A stretch of 64,000 nt of DNA, taken from contig MU119203.1 of NCBI GenBank assembly GCA_014904845.1, forward strand, positions 1 to 64,000, given 5' to 3'. The notes beneath the pieces were generated by a model. The model did no database searches, was not told where the DNA came from, and saw only the letters and a list, made by a program, of their open reading frames with translations. Positions 10,984 to 22,067 of the stretch are shown here, one piece after another (within the stretch, counting starts at the first letter, position 1; the number at the start of each line of letters is the position of its first letter). This stretch comes from Acephala macrosclerotiorum (lineage: Eukaryota; Ascomycota; Leotiomycetes; Helotiales; Mollisiaceae). Position numbers and translations under genes: made by a program.

Positions 10984-12601
10984 CGTGGTTTTTGCCGCCT
11001 TCGTCTTGTTTTGATTGACGTGACAAAATTAGAACTAGACCAAGGATCCAGCGTTCGGTGCAGAGCATCCAGGTCTGCCTAGGTTCGCTGGAGCCTGTGG
11101 GATACTCGAATGGGACAAGGACTGTTGTTCGTAAGCATCGAGAGAAGGTTGTCTAAGACCATAGTTTTGGACTGTCTCAAGGGTTATTGACAGGAGTTGC
11201 AAAGAAGGACGGAAATCTAATCATTGACCAAAACGACAGGCACTTGAGGCAACTCCTTCCTTCTTACTCATGTTCGTGGTGGAATTGCACTAGACATCAA
11301 GGTTGGCCATGTCCCATCCGTTCAGATATCTTTTGGTACATGCACATACCCATGAATGTTTTGGTGCGTTACAGGGCAACAACAAAAGCTCAGGTGTAAA
11401 TGATACCGAGATGAATAAGTCTTCCGGCCGCTGACAAATAGTGTTCAAAGCGGAAGCAAATGGCTTGCATGAGACGTGAAGACGCCTGTGCATCAGAATA
11501 TCTTGCTGAGGAGTTACTTTGAAAGTCCAAAACATTACCTATTAAAACAAGGTGAAAGAATCTTCTCCGCGTTGAAGGACCATCTCCAAATCAAAGACAT
11601 TCAGCGCGCAACGACAAATTAAAAAGGGTTGAGAATCGGAACAGAGCTATGTCACATGAATTTTGGAACATTTTTATTCGTGGTATCTGAACTGTGGCCG
11701 TAATCAAGATGCTATCCGAAGAATGCAAAGCTTTTGTGTTAGAGGTTAATTACCCATACCTTGGTGGATAGAAAGTGGAGATGGTCTGGCTTCCGAGAGG
11801 GAGGTGGATCTGGGGTTCTCAGTATCCACGAACTTAGGGGCAATATAAGCCGTGGTCCTCTAATGTGCTTAGGGTGTGAAAGGCGATCCAGTCTATCAAA
11901 AAAGGCCCAGTCAAGAGGCAATGACCCAACTCGCAGGAGACAATTAATCCAAAGGCGAAATAGGATGGATGTGCGAAGATTAGAATAACGCAAAAATACG
12001 TCTCAAGAGACCCGGAGCCCCACCACTCGGAGGACAATAATTAAGCACAAAGTGATCAGCCCCAGGAGATGGAGGAAGACAGTTTTGAAGGGATTTCGAT
12101 GCTTTGTCATGTGATGCGCCCTAATTAGGATTAGTTTCGCTTAGCTCAGGTGAGAGCTAGCACCCACAAATCTCATTATCTCGTATTCTCGTATTTTCGT
12201 ATTCTCTTATCGCGGAAAAAACAAACAGCGACACCGAGCCAGCCATGGTACGATCTCCACCGTCCCGTGACGAATCACCGACCAGCTTCCCAGGGTTTTT
12301 GTGGGATCATTACGTGCACCCATCAAATCTCGCCTATCTCGACCTTCAGCTCGCATTCATCGCCCACAAAGCTAGTATTGAAAAATCCGAGCCGCCAAAG
12401 CCAGAGCCAGAAGAAGAACACCATCAAAAGGTTCTGATCGACTCCAACGTACCACCGTCTCCAAACTGGTCCGAAATTGAAGCTGCTGCCAACGTGTGTA
12501 TTCTCTCCCCCAATTCAAATCTGCGAAGAGTGCGAACAGTTCTGATCCCTCATCGTGCAGGCCGAGAAATCTTCACCGAAGAAATCTACCACCACTTCAA
12601 A

Positions 12602-12934
12602 ATGTCTCACGAATCCGTCTGGAACTCGCGACCTCGCACCTACGGAAAAGGCGCCCGAGCCTGGTATGTTCAATTATATCTCTTACGCTGGAAATAAGGA
12701 TACAGGAGAGGGGAAGGGAGGGCGCGGGGCACAAGATGAGGATCTAGAAGCTGACGATATAATTTTTACAGCCGTGTCTGCACCCACAAAGCTGGTCTCA
12801 TCCGCAAATACGGCCTGAACATCTGCCGTCAATGCTTCCGTGAGAAGGCCGCCGATATTGGATTTGTCAAGGTACTTCACACCAGTTTAAGAGCCTCATA
12901 GGATACAATCTAATCAAGCAAACAGCACCGTTAA
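12602..12934 (+). CDS. rps29: 40S ribosomal protein S29 (uS14), 56 aa, 3 exons
   Basis: Exons are 12602-12663, 12772-12871 and 12926-12934; the last exon holds only His-Arg-stop. The product is 56 residues, exactly the family size, starting [17 protein letters not shown]. The zinc-binding cysteines form a CRVC ... CRQC pair, with [14 protein letters not shown] between them. The protein sits in the head of the small ribosomal subunit near the mRNA path. The first intron (12664-12771) splits the first zinc cysteine codon (TG|C). The frame continues open upstream of this ATG to another ATG at 12245-12247; the downstream ATG was chosen because it matches the conserved N-terminus and has a purine at -3. 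High, constitutive expression is expected for the family. Confidence 0.95.
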
Positions 12935-13978
12935 GCATACCCTCACCGACAACGAACCTCATTCAATCGACCGACCGATGTTTACACGCGGAGTCGAAAC
13001 GAATGGGCAGGGTTCTCTTTACAACATGGCATGGAGTTACGGAGGGATGTCATACAATGGTCTCTATTTGCAGGCATTCTGGAGGAAGATAAAAGTTCAT
13101 TGAACTCATATGGGTTTGAGGAATGGTATCTGACGATGGATTGCTATTATGGAGCCTTTTCTTTTCATTTCATGAGCCTACTGGATGGATTGTACATTTG
13201 CGGATGCTTTGTCTCTGCCATAATTGCAATGCCAGACCTTCGACCCTGAATTTTGCCTTTTGAAGTGCGTGGAGATGTGATCAGGGAATAACTGAACAGC
13301 AGCAGAGAAGGGAGGTTCTCTTTCTGGACCACAAATGATAGTGGATCTAAACGAAGGCTCAAGTGAGCTAGCCAAGGCCTGCGAGAGGACGAGTGGAGGA
13401 GGCACCCTCTAAAATGGATGGCTACATACTAACTAGAGAGGAGGGCGTCATTTCGAGCTCTTCTGGCATACCAGCACTTCTGCTATATCAAGGCATGAGG
13501 TCCATATCAGGCTCCTGTTGCTATTACAGGACGATGCGGACATGACGACAGGTTAGCTCCTTGGTTGGATTCTTTCCAGCCTGTCAATTGGGCACGTCTC
13601 CTGCGATTCACACGGGCCCCTCCAAGAGAGAGCCAAGTGCCATCTCATTCGAATTCTGACCAGCGAGCTTGGAATGGACGCTGCGTGGAAGCGATTCTGG
13701 AATTGTTGAGGCTAGACACCACTGCGGCTCGAATGTCCTGAATTAACTTGGACAATAATTTGCGGAACATGTTTCCTTTAGGTGGTCTCTAGGATCTATG
13801 ATGTTTTGCAGAAGAGAGAAAAGCAAGTACCATTCATTTCTGTGTACTCATTAAAGCTTCTCGAGTAGCAAGTTACAATACACAGCCATTCTGTTTTCCT
13901 GCCTCCAACTACGCCCGCTCCACAAGCAAATTATCAGCACAGCAATTTCAATTCCTTCCCTCCCTTCAAGCCAACAAT
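12935..13978. other. intergenic between S29 and the DUF2235 gene
   Basis: The two genes converge here, so this stretch should contain both 3' ends. No reading frame or RNA gene is recognised. Confidence 0.5.
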
Positions 13979-15973
13979 TCAAATCTTAGTCGGAGCTGGA
14001 GGGCCTGCCAATGGTGCAAACTTCGTGCTTCTCTCCAACAGCCTGATCTCCGTACTTCCAAGCTCATCCTCATACAAATTCGAACCCTTATCATGAGCCT
14101 GATAAACAACACCGGTGCCCTTCGTCGTACCATCCACCAGGGTATAGTTACTCAACGCCTTCGGTTTATAGCTCTTCGTTTCTGCAAGCAGATCGGCATG
14201 CAGTCCTAGAGCCTGTTTTCCCGCGAGTAAGAATCTATCCAACGTCTTGTTGGTAGTCCATGCCTTCGGTAGATATGAGAAAAACGACCTAGATAATGTA
14301 TACAAGAATGCGAAGAAACCGGTATCGCTTACTTGTATGCCTGGTCCACCTCCTTCGATTCTTTGTCTTACGCATCGGTGGATGCACTCGTTTGTGCCCT
14401 TGAGTGGTTTCTTTGGGTCTGGGTTGCCGGTCTTCAGGTCGATCTCGTCGTATCTTCCTGGTGTTCTGGTTTGTGGGTCGATTCCTTGCACAAGTGTCTC
14501 TGGATCCGTAATGATTGCAGAATCGTATAAAGTCCCGAAGCCCCATGGTCTGACTGGCTGCTTGTTATCGAGATACCACTTGTTTGCGAGATCTTGTACG
14601 AAGTCCAAGTAACCTTGGTTGAAGGACAAGATTTTGCCATTGTCTTCAAGCTGGCTGACCATCCAAGTCAAGGAGAGTACAGACGCACTGGCATCGGGAT
14701 AGCTTCCTCCAATGTTGGAGTGAGATCCTGGAAACCAGCACTGCTTCAGCTTCTTGAGAAAGGCAGGCTGGCCTGGTGCAATGTCGTCAGGTTGTTCCCA
14801 GATGGTTGGCGAGTAGAGATGTCGACGCTCATCGATGGCCATTGCGTGGAATGCATACCTGAGGAGCAGTCAGTTATTGTCTACCCTTGAAGTCTTTCAG
14901 TAGCAGATGAGTACTGAAGCGAAACTGTCTCTTCGGACTCGAGAGCACAGTAAATGCGATTTCTGGACCTGATCCTCACTTACTCAATATGCTGTGCAAC
15001 TTTAGTGTTCACAAATGCATACGGCCTGACGTTCTTGGCGTTGAGCTCTTTTGGAATACCCAAGGCACCTGTCTCGCATCAGTGAAGCCCTCCAAGAAGT
15101 CCAGAAGGGATATTCTGACCAACAGTATCCCAAACACCAACAGCACGAATGGGCATACCCCATCTCGTCAATTTGTTCTGCGAGTATTAGTACAAGTTCC
15201 CTCTCCTAACTCTCTTCGAAACTTACGGCCTTCAACGTATCCCTATACTCAGGATCCGTGAAAATTATATCTCTCCCCTTCTTCGCTTTAAAGTCGCTCG
15301 CAACCTTCGGATAGTTCAACTTGAACCATTCACTCTCATGCCCCTCCACATCCTGATTCTTCCAATCCGTAAAGATGCCCCAGAACTGCTCCATTCCCAA
15401 CTTCGTCAACAGACCCATATCAGTAATAAGGGAAGAGATAGCTCTCGCCGTGTAAGCACCTCTGGAGAATCCCAACAGAACAATCTCATCCATAACCTTA
15501 CTCTCATCCTTCAACGCAATATCCAGCTCCTCAGCAGTCGAAGGATCATAGTTGTTGGCCACAAAAGCATACGCTTCTCGGATAAGCTCAGAGATACCGA
15601 AGCCAGTCATTCCTCCCAGCAATTTATCCTCGATATCGCCATCTGTGCCGAGACCGCGTTGGTAGTATGAGATTTGCGGCACGCCTTTCTCGTCCTTATG
15701 GTTTAGGGCTCGAACGATGCGGACGACATTCGAGGGGATTTGAGCGTTGGGTGGTTTTCCGAAAGATTTGTCAAAGCCGGCATCGCCATTCTGTTTTGAA
15801 TATTCGTCAGTATACCGAATTTTGAATTAGTGCTGAGCTCCATCTTACCTGCCATGTTCCTGTAAGGAGTCAGCAAATATTTAGCTGGAGGATGGTAATT
15901 CAAGCTTACCATCACAGGCAATGACCAGTTTCTTTCCAATAGGTCTGCTGGATTTGTGGCCGTTTGAAGACAT
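13979..15973 (-). CDS. DUF2235 (T6SS phospholipase Tle1-like) alpha/beta hydrolase, 553 aa, 6 exons
   Basis: Exons are 15973-15910, 15859-15849, 15790-15227, 15177-15120, 15068-14984 and 14858-13979, all GT-AG. The second exon is an 11-nt microexon (GAACATGGCAG) that completes the conserved ACDGTWQ motif, which strongly supports it. The nucleophile elbow is GFSRGAYTARA. Later landmarks are RWGMPIRAVGVWDTVGALG, HAMAIDERRHLY and CWFPGSHSNIGGSYPDA, with the last carrying the likely catalytic histidine. The family is a serine hydrolase related to the bacterial Tle1 phospholipase effectors, but fungal members have no settled substrate. No signal peptide is visible. In-frame ATGs exist upstream (16096), but MSSNGHKSSRPIGKK matches the usual short N-terminus. 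Confidence 0.9.
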
Positions 15974-18298
15974 GCTAAAGCTTCTGCGGAGTATGTATTT
16001 GTGTTGCGAAGATGGGAGGCTGAGAAGAGAGACTTGGAATTCGATATAGATGCTTGAACTAAGTCGAGTATTTCGGATGAAAGAACGAGGAAGCATTCAA
16101 ATGAATAAAACAATCTGAAAATGAGATATTAGGTAGAACTCGAATAGCCTCGTTTTGGTCGCCTGACTTTTGCTTCGAGACTGAGTCACTGAATGTTCGC
16201 TGAGACAATCGAGGAAGGAGCACCTGAGCTTTGCATACGCTTCAACACAACACTTAAACCTCTCCAAACCCAAATTCGAGAGCGGTCATATATACCACAT
16301 TGCAACGTCGCACAAAGAAACATGAAAAAGCACCATCCCATCCCATCCAGCACCACTCCAAGCTTCAGCTCAGCCCTCAGCTTACGCCTAGCAAGGCTAG
16401 CACAGCGCCTTCTCCCAATCTCACCGCAACAAACGCCAACTAATCCCTGCAACGTCTCACTACCCCTCCATCACACACGGTGAACACCTACGTTCAGCCT
16501 TACGAAATTTTAAGCTTAAGCTGACATACTCGATATCCCCAAGAACTGTCAAAATTATTTATTGTGGGGGCCAAATGTTGAAATCGTCCCTGTCCCACAA
16601 TTCCACGGACGCGCCGTCTGGGCTTTCATTTCCTGAAGGAATCAGTTTCCTGAGGGGTTTGACTTTTCCTAAAAAGAAGTACAAACCGACAACAGCTCAA
16701 TGTTTCAGCCTCGTAACGCCGCCAAGCTGTCATGCCACACCTCCCAAGCCAGCAGGTCAGGTCAGATCAACGAACCATCCAACAGATCCATCCTCCTTGA
16801 ACAATATGCAAGAGCTACCCAAAACATCTTCTCCAGCACCAACCAATGCATCATTCAAACTTCCCGCAACCCGCTCATTGGCCAACTCAATCGCATCCTA
16901 AACCCAATCAGCTGCCCACCAATCACCCTCTCATTCCTTCTCGATAGTCCTCCTGCATGCATGCATGGAAGTCAGACGCAGCCCTTCCCAAACTTTTCGC
17001 TTGTGAGAGAGCTGAAGCTGTGAGAACAGACATTAGCCTCCAAGGCTGTTTCCGCCAAAAGCAAAATCGCCGATCGTGCGGGAAGCCTGGATCTCACTGC
17101 TTCGACTTGCTGCATGTCTCTTCGCCGAAGAACACGAAAAGTTCGGGGAGGGAAGGTTCTGACACCTTAATATACAATACAACACTGTGGCTTCGAGCAA
17201 CACGGTGATGCAATGCAAGCAGCAATACGCCACAAAAGTGCAGGAGAGATGCAGTGAGAGTCGGAACACCCACCGAACTTCCTTGCTGCCTATCATCTCG
17301 TTCATGTCACTTCAAGCATCACTCAAACAAACAGGATCGAGGACGCCGTTGAATGAGCCTCAAGAATGGGTTTGCCAAATCAAGGTGGGAATTTTGATTT
17401 TACGTTGTTTCTCCATGATTCTGGCTCAACTGCGCCGCACTGCTCGTAAAGCAAGTACGCAGTCATAGTTGCGTTTGCAAATCCATCGCTAGCAACCAAC
17501 CCATTAACCCATTTCCGATCTCCCATTTTCATTTCATATCATTCCATTCCGTTCCCAAGCCAGGCAGCAAGAACACCTTCCATCCCCTTTCTCCTAACCA
17601 CCAACGTCTTTTTGATTCATTCATGTCCATCCATGTCCATCATAATTAAAAGTAGACGAGTGCCTGCCAGCGTTACCCTCTCCCCTTTTCGCCTTCGCCA
17701 TCATTCATCATCAACGTCATCAAGTAAGAAGACGATAGCCTCCCAAACCAGACCCCAACGCTTCAAAGCAAACCGCGCCTTAGCCAATGGAGCAAAACCA
17801 GCCAATCCAGGAATTCCAGGACCTCGCAGAATATGATTGTGTGTATGCAAAGGATTATCAAGAGCTCAAAACGATGGGATACGAAGTAGAATGGCGTCCT
17901 ATATAAACAGTGTGAAGTGCCTTTTTGTAAAATGGTTGTTTGTGCCGAAGCATCGACACTAGCGAGTGTATGTATTGAAAAGGGTGTGTATCGTGGTTGT
18001 AGGGTATCGTTTTTGTGTTCATTCGAAAGTTTGCGAACTTCGTACCGCTGTCCTGAAGTTGTCACACCAGAGATACACCGGTGATGTGACATGACCTCTA
18101 GGAAAGTGTTTAGGTGGCTTAACATGTGATGTTACCGCCCATATGTGCCGATTAAGTATCAAAACTCAGAGTATGCCGACAGCCTACCGCCAGTTCTGTT
18201 TTCGCAAAGATGCTTTTGGGTATATTTTTGAGATCTGTATCTTTCACTTTTGGATTTTGGGACTTTTGTGTTTGTGAAATCAGAAAACGGAATTTCCC
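15974..18298. other. intergenic interval, one small ORF only
   Basis: This stretch holds the promoter of the DUF2235 gene and the 3' side of the transcription factor gene. Apart from the 39-codon ORF listed separately at 17787-17906, no gene is recognised. Confidence 0.5.
17787..17906 (+). CDS. possible 39-aa small protein
   Basis: A short ATG-to-stop frame starts MEQNQPIQEFQDLAEYD and ends MGYEVEWRPI. Its acidic, aromatic-rich composition looks more like coding sequence than the neighbouring frames, and the in-frame codon upstream of the ATG context is a stop (TAG). A GTAAG donor at 17724 and CTTAG/AAAG acceptors suggest introns nearby, so it may instead be the last exon of a longer gene, although no phase-compatible 5' exon was found. 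No family recognised. Confidence 0.25.
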   Translation: MEQNQPIQEFQDLAEYDCVYAKDYQELKTMGYEVEWRPI

Positions 18299-21200
18299 TT
18301 ATTCACGGTGTGCAACTGATTCTTCAGCTCGTGCCCTCATGTGACTAGCTTGTGTCTCCAAGCTACGAGCCATAAGATGGGTGACTGAAAACGTTAGTAG
18401 ATTTCTTGGCTTGAAACTGCTTCTCAACTCACCAGGCCAGATGGCAGCCCTATCTAACATGTAAGCTGTCACCTTCAAGATCTTGCTACCGTATCCACAA
18501 TTGTCGAGTCTTTGAGCCTGAGCATTCATCTGTGCAACTGTACCCATGCCAGCAAGCTCGTAGTTCATCTTAATCTCTGCACTGTTCAGAACTTCTTGAA
18601 CCTTAGTGAGGAGCTTGCAGTCTTCCTCCTCTAGCAGCATGATACCAGGAACTTGGGTGTAATCAATATCATCCTTGCCGAGAATTCCTAGATACCGTCC
18701 TACGCGCTCCTGAAGAGTTGCCACCCATTCTGCGAGAACCTGGGCACAGTCGAATGCACACATCGCTGATTGCAAAGGCAGCTCCCGAGAAGTGAAGTCT
18801 GCGAATGTAACACCAAGTTTATCTGACATTGACAGCGAATCCGCTGCGTAGAAAGCGGCCTTCCGGAGGTGACGCTCGCGCTTCGACGTGGAGACAGAGC
18901 TCATTGGGTTCACACCGTTCTGGGGTAAGCGGCCCGCCTTGAAATCTGGCGATGAGTTTGCTGTTGGAGGTGAATCTACAAAGACCGAGCTGGCTGCAGA
19001 GTTTTCTGAGGGATCTGATGACTCTGCGTTGGATTGGGGTGAGTGTTGGGCATGCTGAATGATTTCGCTACCTCGTGACAACTCCTCAGCCATGCCATCC
19101 CAATCTCTCTGCCAGAACTTTTCTTTTGATCTGGACAAGTTGACGAATAGTCTTACGTACGCCAGATCAAGCAAGGGAATGCTGTCAGCAGACAACGGTC
19201 CAAACCCGTACGGATTCGGTCGCTCAAGGCTGTGGTGAGGATTGCTTGCCCATGCTGCTTGCCAAGCTTTCAGAGCAGGCTCGATATGACAATGCATCTT
19301 CTCGGTCTCCTCGTTTGTCCAAACTTTGTTATGGTGTCGTTGCCGAGTCTCCCAGATGTAATTGTGAAGAGCGTTGATGAGAATTAGACAGCCGAACGTG
19401 CTTGGCTGAAGGTCACTCTTTGGCAGCTCTTGCATATTGACATTCCCAAAGCATTGCCCTTGTGCCATCTGCTGCTGTTGTTTCTGCTTTTCGCTGGTTC
19501 GGAGAAGTTCACCTAGAGCGTCGTGGAACGTGACTTGGTTGTGGTCCGCCATACGAGCACCGCCCTTAGCATAGAAGCTTTGTGCATTTTCTGACGCCCA
19601 GAACTCTTCGTCGCAAGGAAGGTCTAGCATGATTTCTGAATTCGTCAAGGCGGGCGTGTGGTTGTAAGCGGATACTAGAAGACTTGACAGTATGAATACT
19701 GCATAGAGCGTTCTCTTGCGTTCCTCCATGTTCTTCCAGTTGTGCCATTCTTGTTGCTCATCCGGAATCTCAGTCTTAACATGGTTCCATTCGTCTTGTG
19801 ATATCGAGTCATCGTGCATCTGGACATCTTGCTGGGTCTGACTTTGATGCGGGGTGGGTTTCAGTAGTTCTGCAGCGCGAGCCAGGCTGACTAAGGCTGC
19901 ACAATGAGTGCTTGCGATATCACCGGCAGTCTTGTCGCCGCAATTGTGTCCATACACAACATTGAGCAACATTGCTTGAACAAGCCAGACTGGCGTGTGG
20001 ACCGAATTCTCAGGAAGTCTGGGCCCATGGTCGATACCAGCCTTTCGATGATCGGCTTCTCGGACATCGGCTTTTCGTCTCTCCTCCAAGTATAGCTGGA
20101 TCATCTTCTTTGCAGAATCGAATAAGTCCTTCGACTGGACCTGCTCCATTTCGTAGAGTGCACCAATTGCAGCCATTGAAAGAATAAGACAGCCACGACC
20201 TCCAACCAAACCAGGATTACCTCGGCCGTCGTTCGAATATGCTGGAACTTCAAATGACAAAGTGGGTATATGGAGAAATGGTAAATGCGGATGAAAGTAT
20301 CGAATATAGGACCCAATGTAGCGCTGTAAGTCCATTGTACCTGGTACGCGTCAGCTCTATTTCTTTGCAAACTCATTGCCGCAAGAATAGTGTTTGTATC
20401 ATATGATATCTTCAAGGGTGGGTCTGTATGAAAACAAAATTTTATGCGGAATTCGGCTTGAAAATAGCAGAAATTTGCAATAGCTTACTTGGAAGATTCC
20501 TTGACGAGTCACTAACACTTTGTGCTCGTCCAGGAAAATGAGGCGAAAGGGGAGAACTTTGCGCTGGGAAAGAGTATTTTCGGCCTCCGAAAGGTGTGCA
20601 CTGTGCCAAAGCAGTTACAAGAGCTTGCCGGGTTGCATCTGTAATTGTGGCTAATGGACCAATCGAATGCATGCTTCCGCTCATCGACATTGGTGTCTCT
20701 GGGCCAAGGTTCATGGGAGGATGAAAAGCCTGAGTTGTGATTCCTGGCATCATCGATGGACTTAGCGAGCTCATCGAAGGTGGAGGTGTCGAGAAATAGG
20801 GGTCGTTCGCGTGCTTAGGTGGCATGCCGGGAGGGGATAAAGGACCGCCATTCATCATATCGTGAAAACCAGAATTACCAAGTTCCACCGTGAAAGGATT
20901 TGGAGTCATCATTGGAGGCGCCATCATCGATTGCTGCCACATGGATGCCGAAGAAGCAGCAGTATTGTTTGACCCGTCCAGCATGACTTCACTAATCCCA
21001 CTTTGGCTCGCTGTACTGATTGCAGATGGCGAGGACTCGTCGTGGATAGCATTTTCGTTATTATCATGGAATGACATTTGGTGCTCGAATCCATTCATCC
21101 ACTCGAAACTCTCTTCCATGTGTTGGCTTCCAGACATATCTGGGAAACCTTGATGGTAAGGAGATGGTCCATCAAGTGCCATTGATTGCGGAGAATCGCT

Positions 21201-22067
21201 GTAATGCAAAGCATTTGGATTTATGGTAGAACCTGGGCCGAAAAGGAGTCCTTCAAAGTCGAATTCCGGGTTAAAACCGCCTACTACTGGTGCAGTTCTC
21301 AAGCCACCTCCAAATTCCATCGTGTTGAAATTGTGAGTTTCCAGCTTCGGTAATCCATGATTCATGCCGCGCTGACCGAGAGCTGCTGCCATTCCACCAA
21401 ATTGGTACTCATTGTGCATTGGGAGGCCCGCAAGACTTGGATGACGGCTGTGCTGCTGTTGAAGACTGTTTCTTGCTACATTGACATTAGCAGCCATCAA
21501 CTGCATTGCTCCGTCAACATGGCTGATGGTATTTGCTCTTGGCCGCATTGTCGCTGCTCCATGGCCGTTGGCTACAGAACCTTTTCGGACTCTACCTGAA
21601 GCTGCAGTAGCAGTACTTGCAACGCTTTCCCTGCGGTTTCTTGGTCTGGAAGAAGGTGTAGTCGTCATATGGAGCTTCTGTTGGTGCCGTAGAAGCAAAT
21701 CTCGGCGGGCGAAGCATCTTGCACACTCGGGACATTCGAACGGCTTCTCCTTCGTATGTGATCGCTCATGACGTTTGAGATGTTCTAATCGAGCGAAGGA
21801 TCTTTGGCAAGTGCCGCAGACGTGAGGTCTTGGTTTGTCGGTCTTTGGTGGGGGAAAGTTGTTTGCGGATTTGGAGTTTGAAGGTGTACCTGGGAATATA
21901 GATTTAGCTTCAGTTTGCCGTAGGTAGGACAAGAATAAAAGCAATTCCTGCTGTCGATTCCCATATATTCGACCGCGGTCTCTTGCAACATAGGGCAATT
22001 ACTCACCATTCTCCCCATTACTCAGCCCACCATTGGAAGCACCAGCAGATGACGTTGCGGCTGGCAT
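18299..22067 (-). CDS. C2H2 zinc-finger plus fungal-specific transcription factor, 1151 aa, 4 exons
   Basis: Exons are 22067-22007, 21889-20489, 20340-18433 and 18384-18299. Two tandem C2H2 fingers lie at about residues 45-94: C-x2-C ... H-x3-H, then C-x2-C ... H-x4-H, joined by a TKEKPFEC linker. The [12 protein letters not shown] and [10 protein letters not shown] helices resemble the Adr1/AmdX class of nutrient regulators. A long Ser/Met/Gly-rich middle follows, then from about residue 490 a fungal-specific transcription factor domain starting [20 protein letters not shown]. The intron 20488-20341 was placed so that CTTCCAA joins GTACAATGG in phase; another frame exists inside it but leads to a stop. 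The last intron (18432-18385) is 48 nt, in frame and free of stops. It has a TACTAAC branch site, so retention would give a longer C-terminus. The target genes cannot be inferred. Confidence 0.9.

Larger units (their letters stand above)
8191..12601. other. gene-poor interval with a poly-G block
   Basis: No confident gene was found in these 4.4 kb. A minus-strand frame at 10983-10585 (132 codons) has a fairly protein-like composition but no recognisable family and no clear exon partners. The homopolymer block at 9122-9267 is listed separately. The end of the interval is the leader of the S29 gene. Confidence 0.45.

Noticed and set aside
20341..20488. Extra coding exon in the transcription factor
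   Set aside because: The open stretch after a possible acceptor does not continue in phase into the conserved MDLQRYIGS region, while treating the whole interval as one intron joins exactly in phase.
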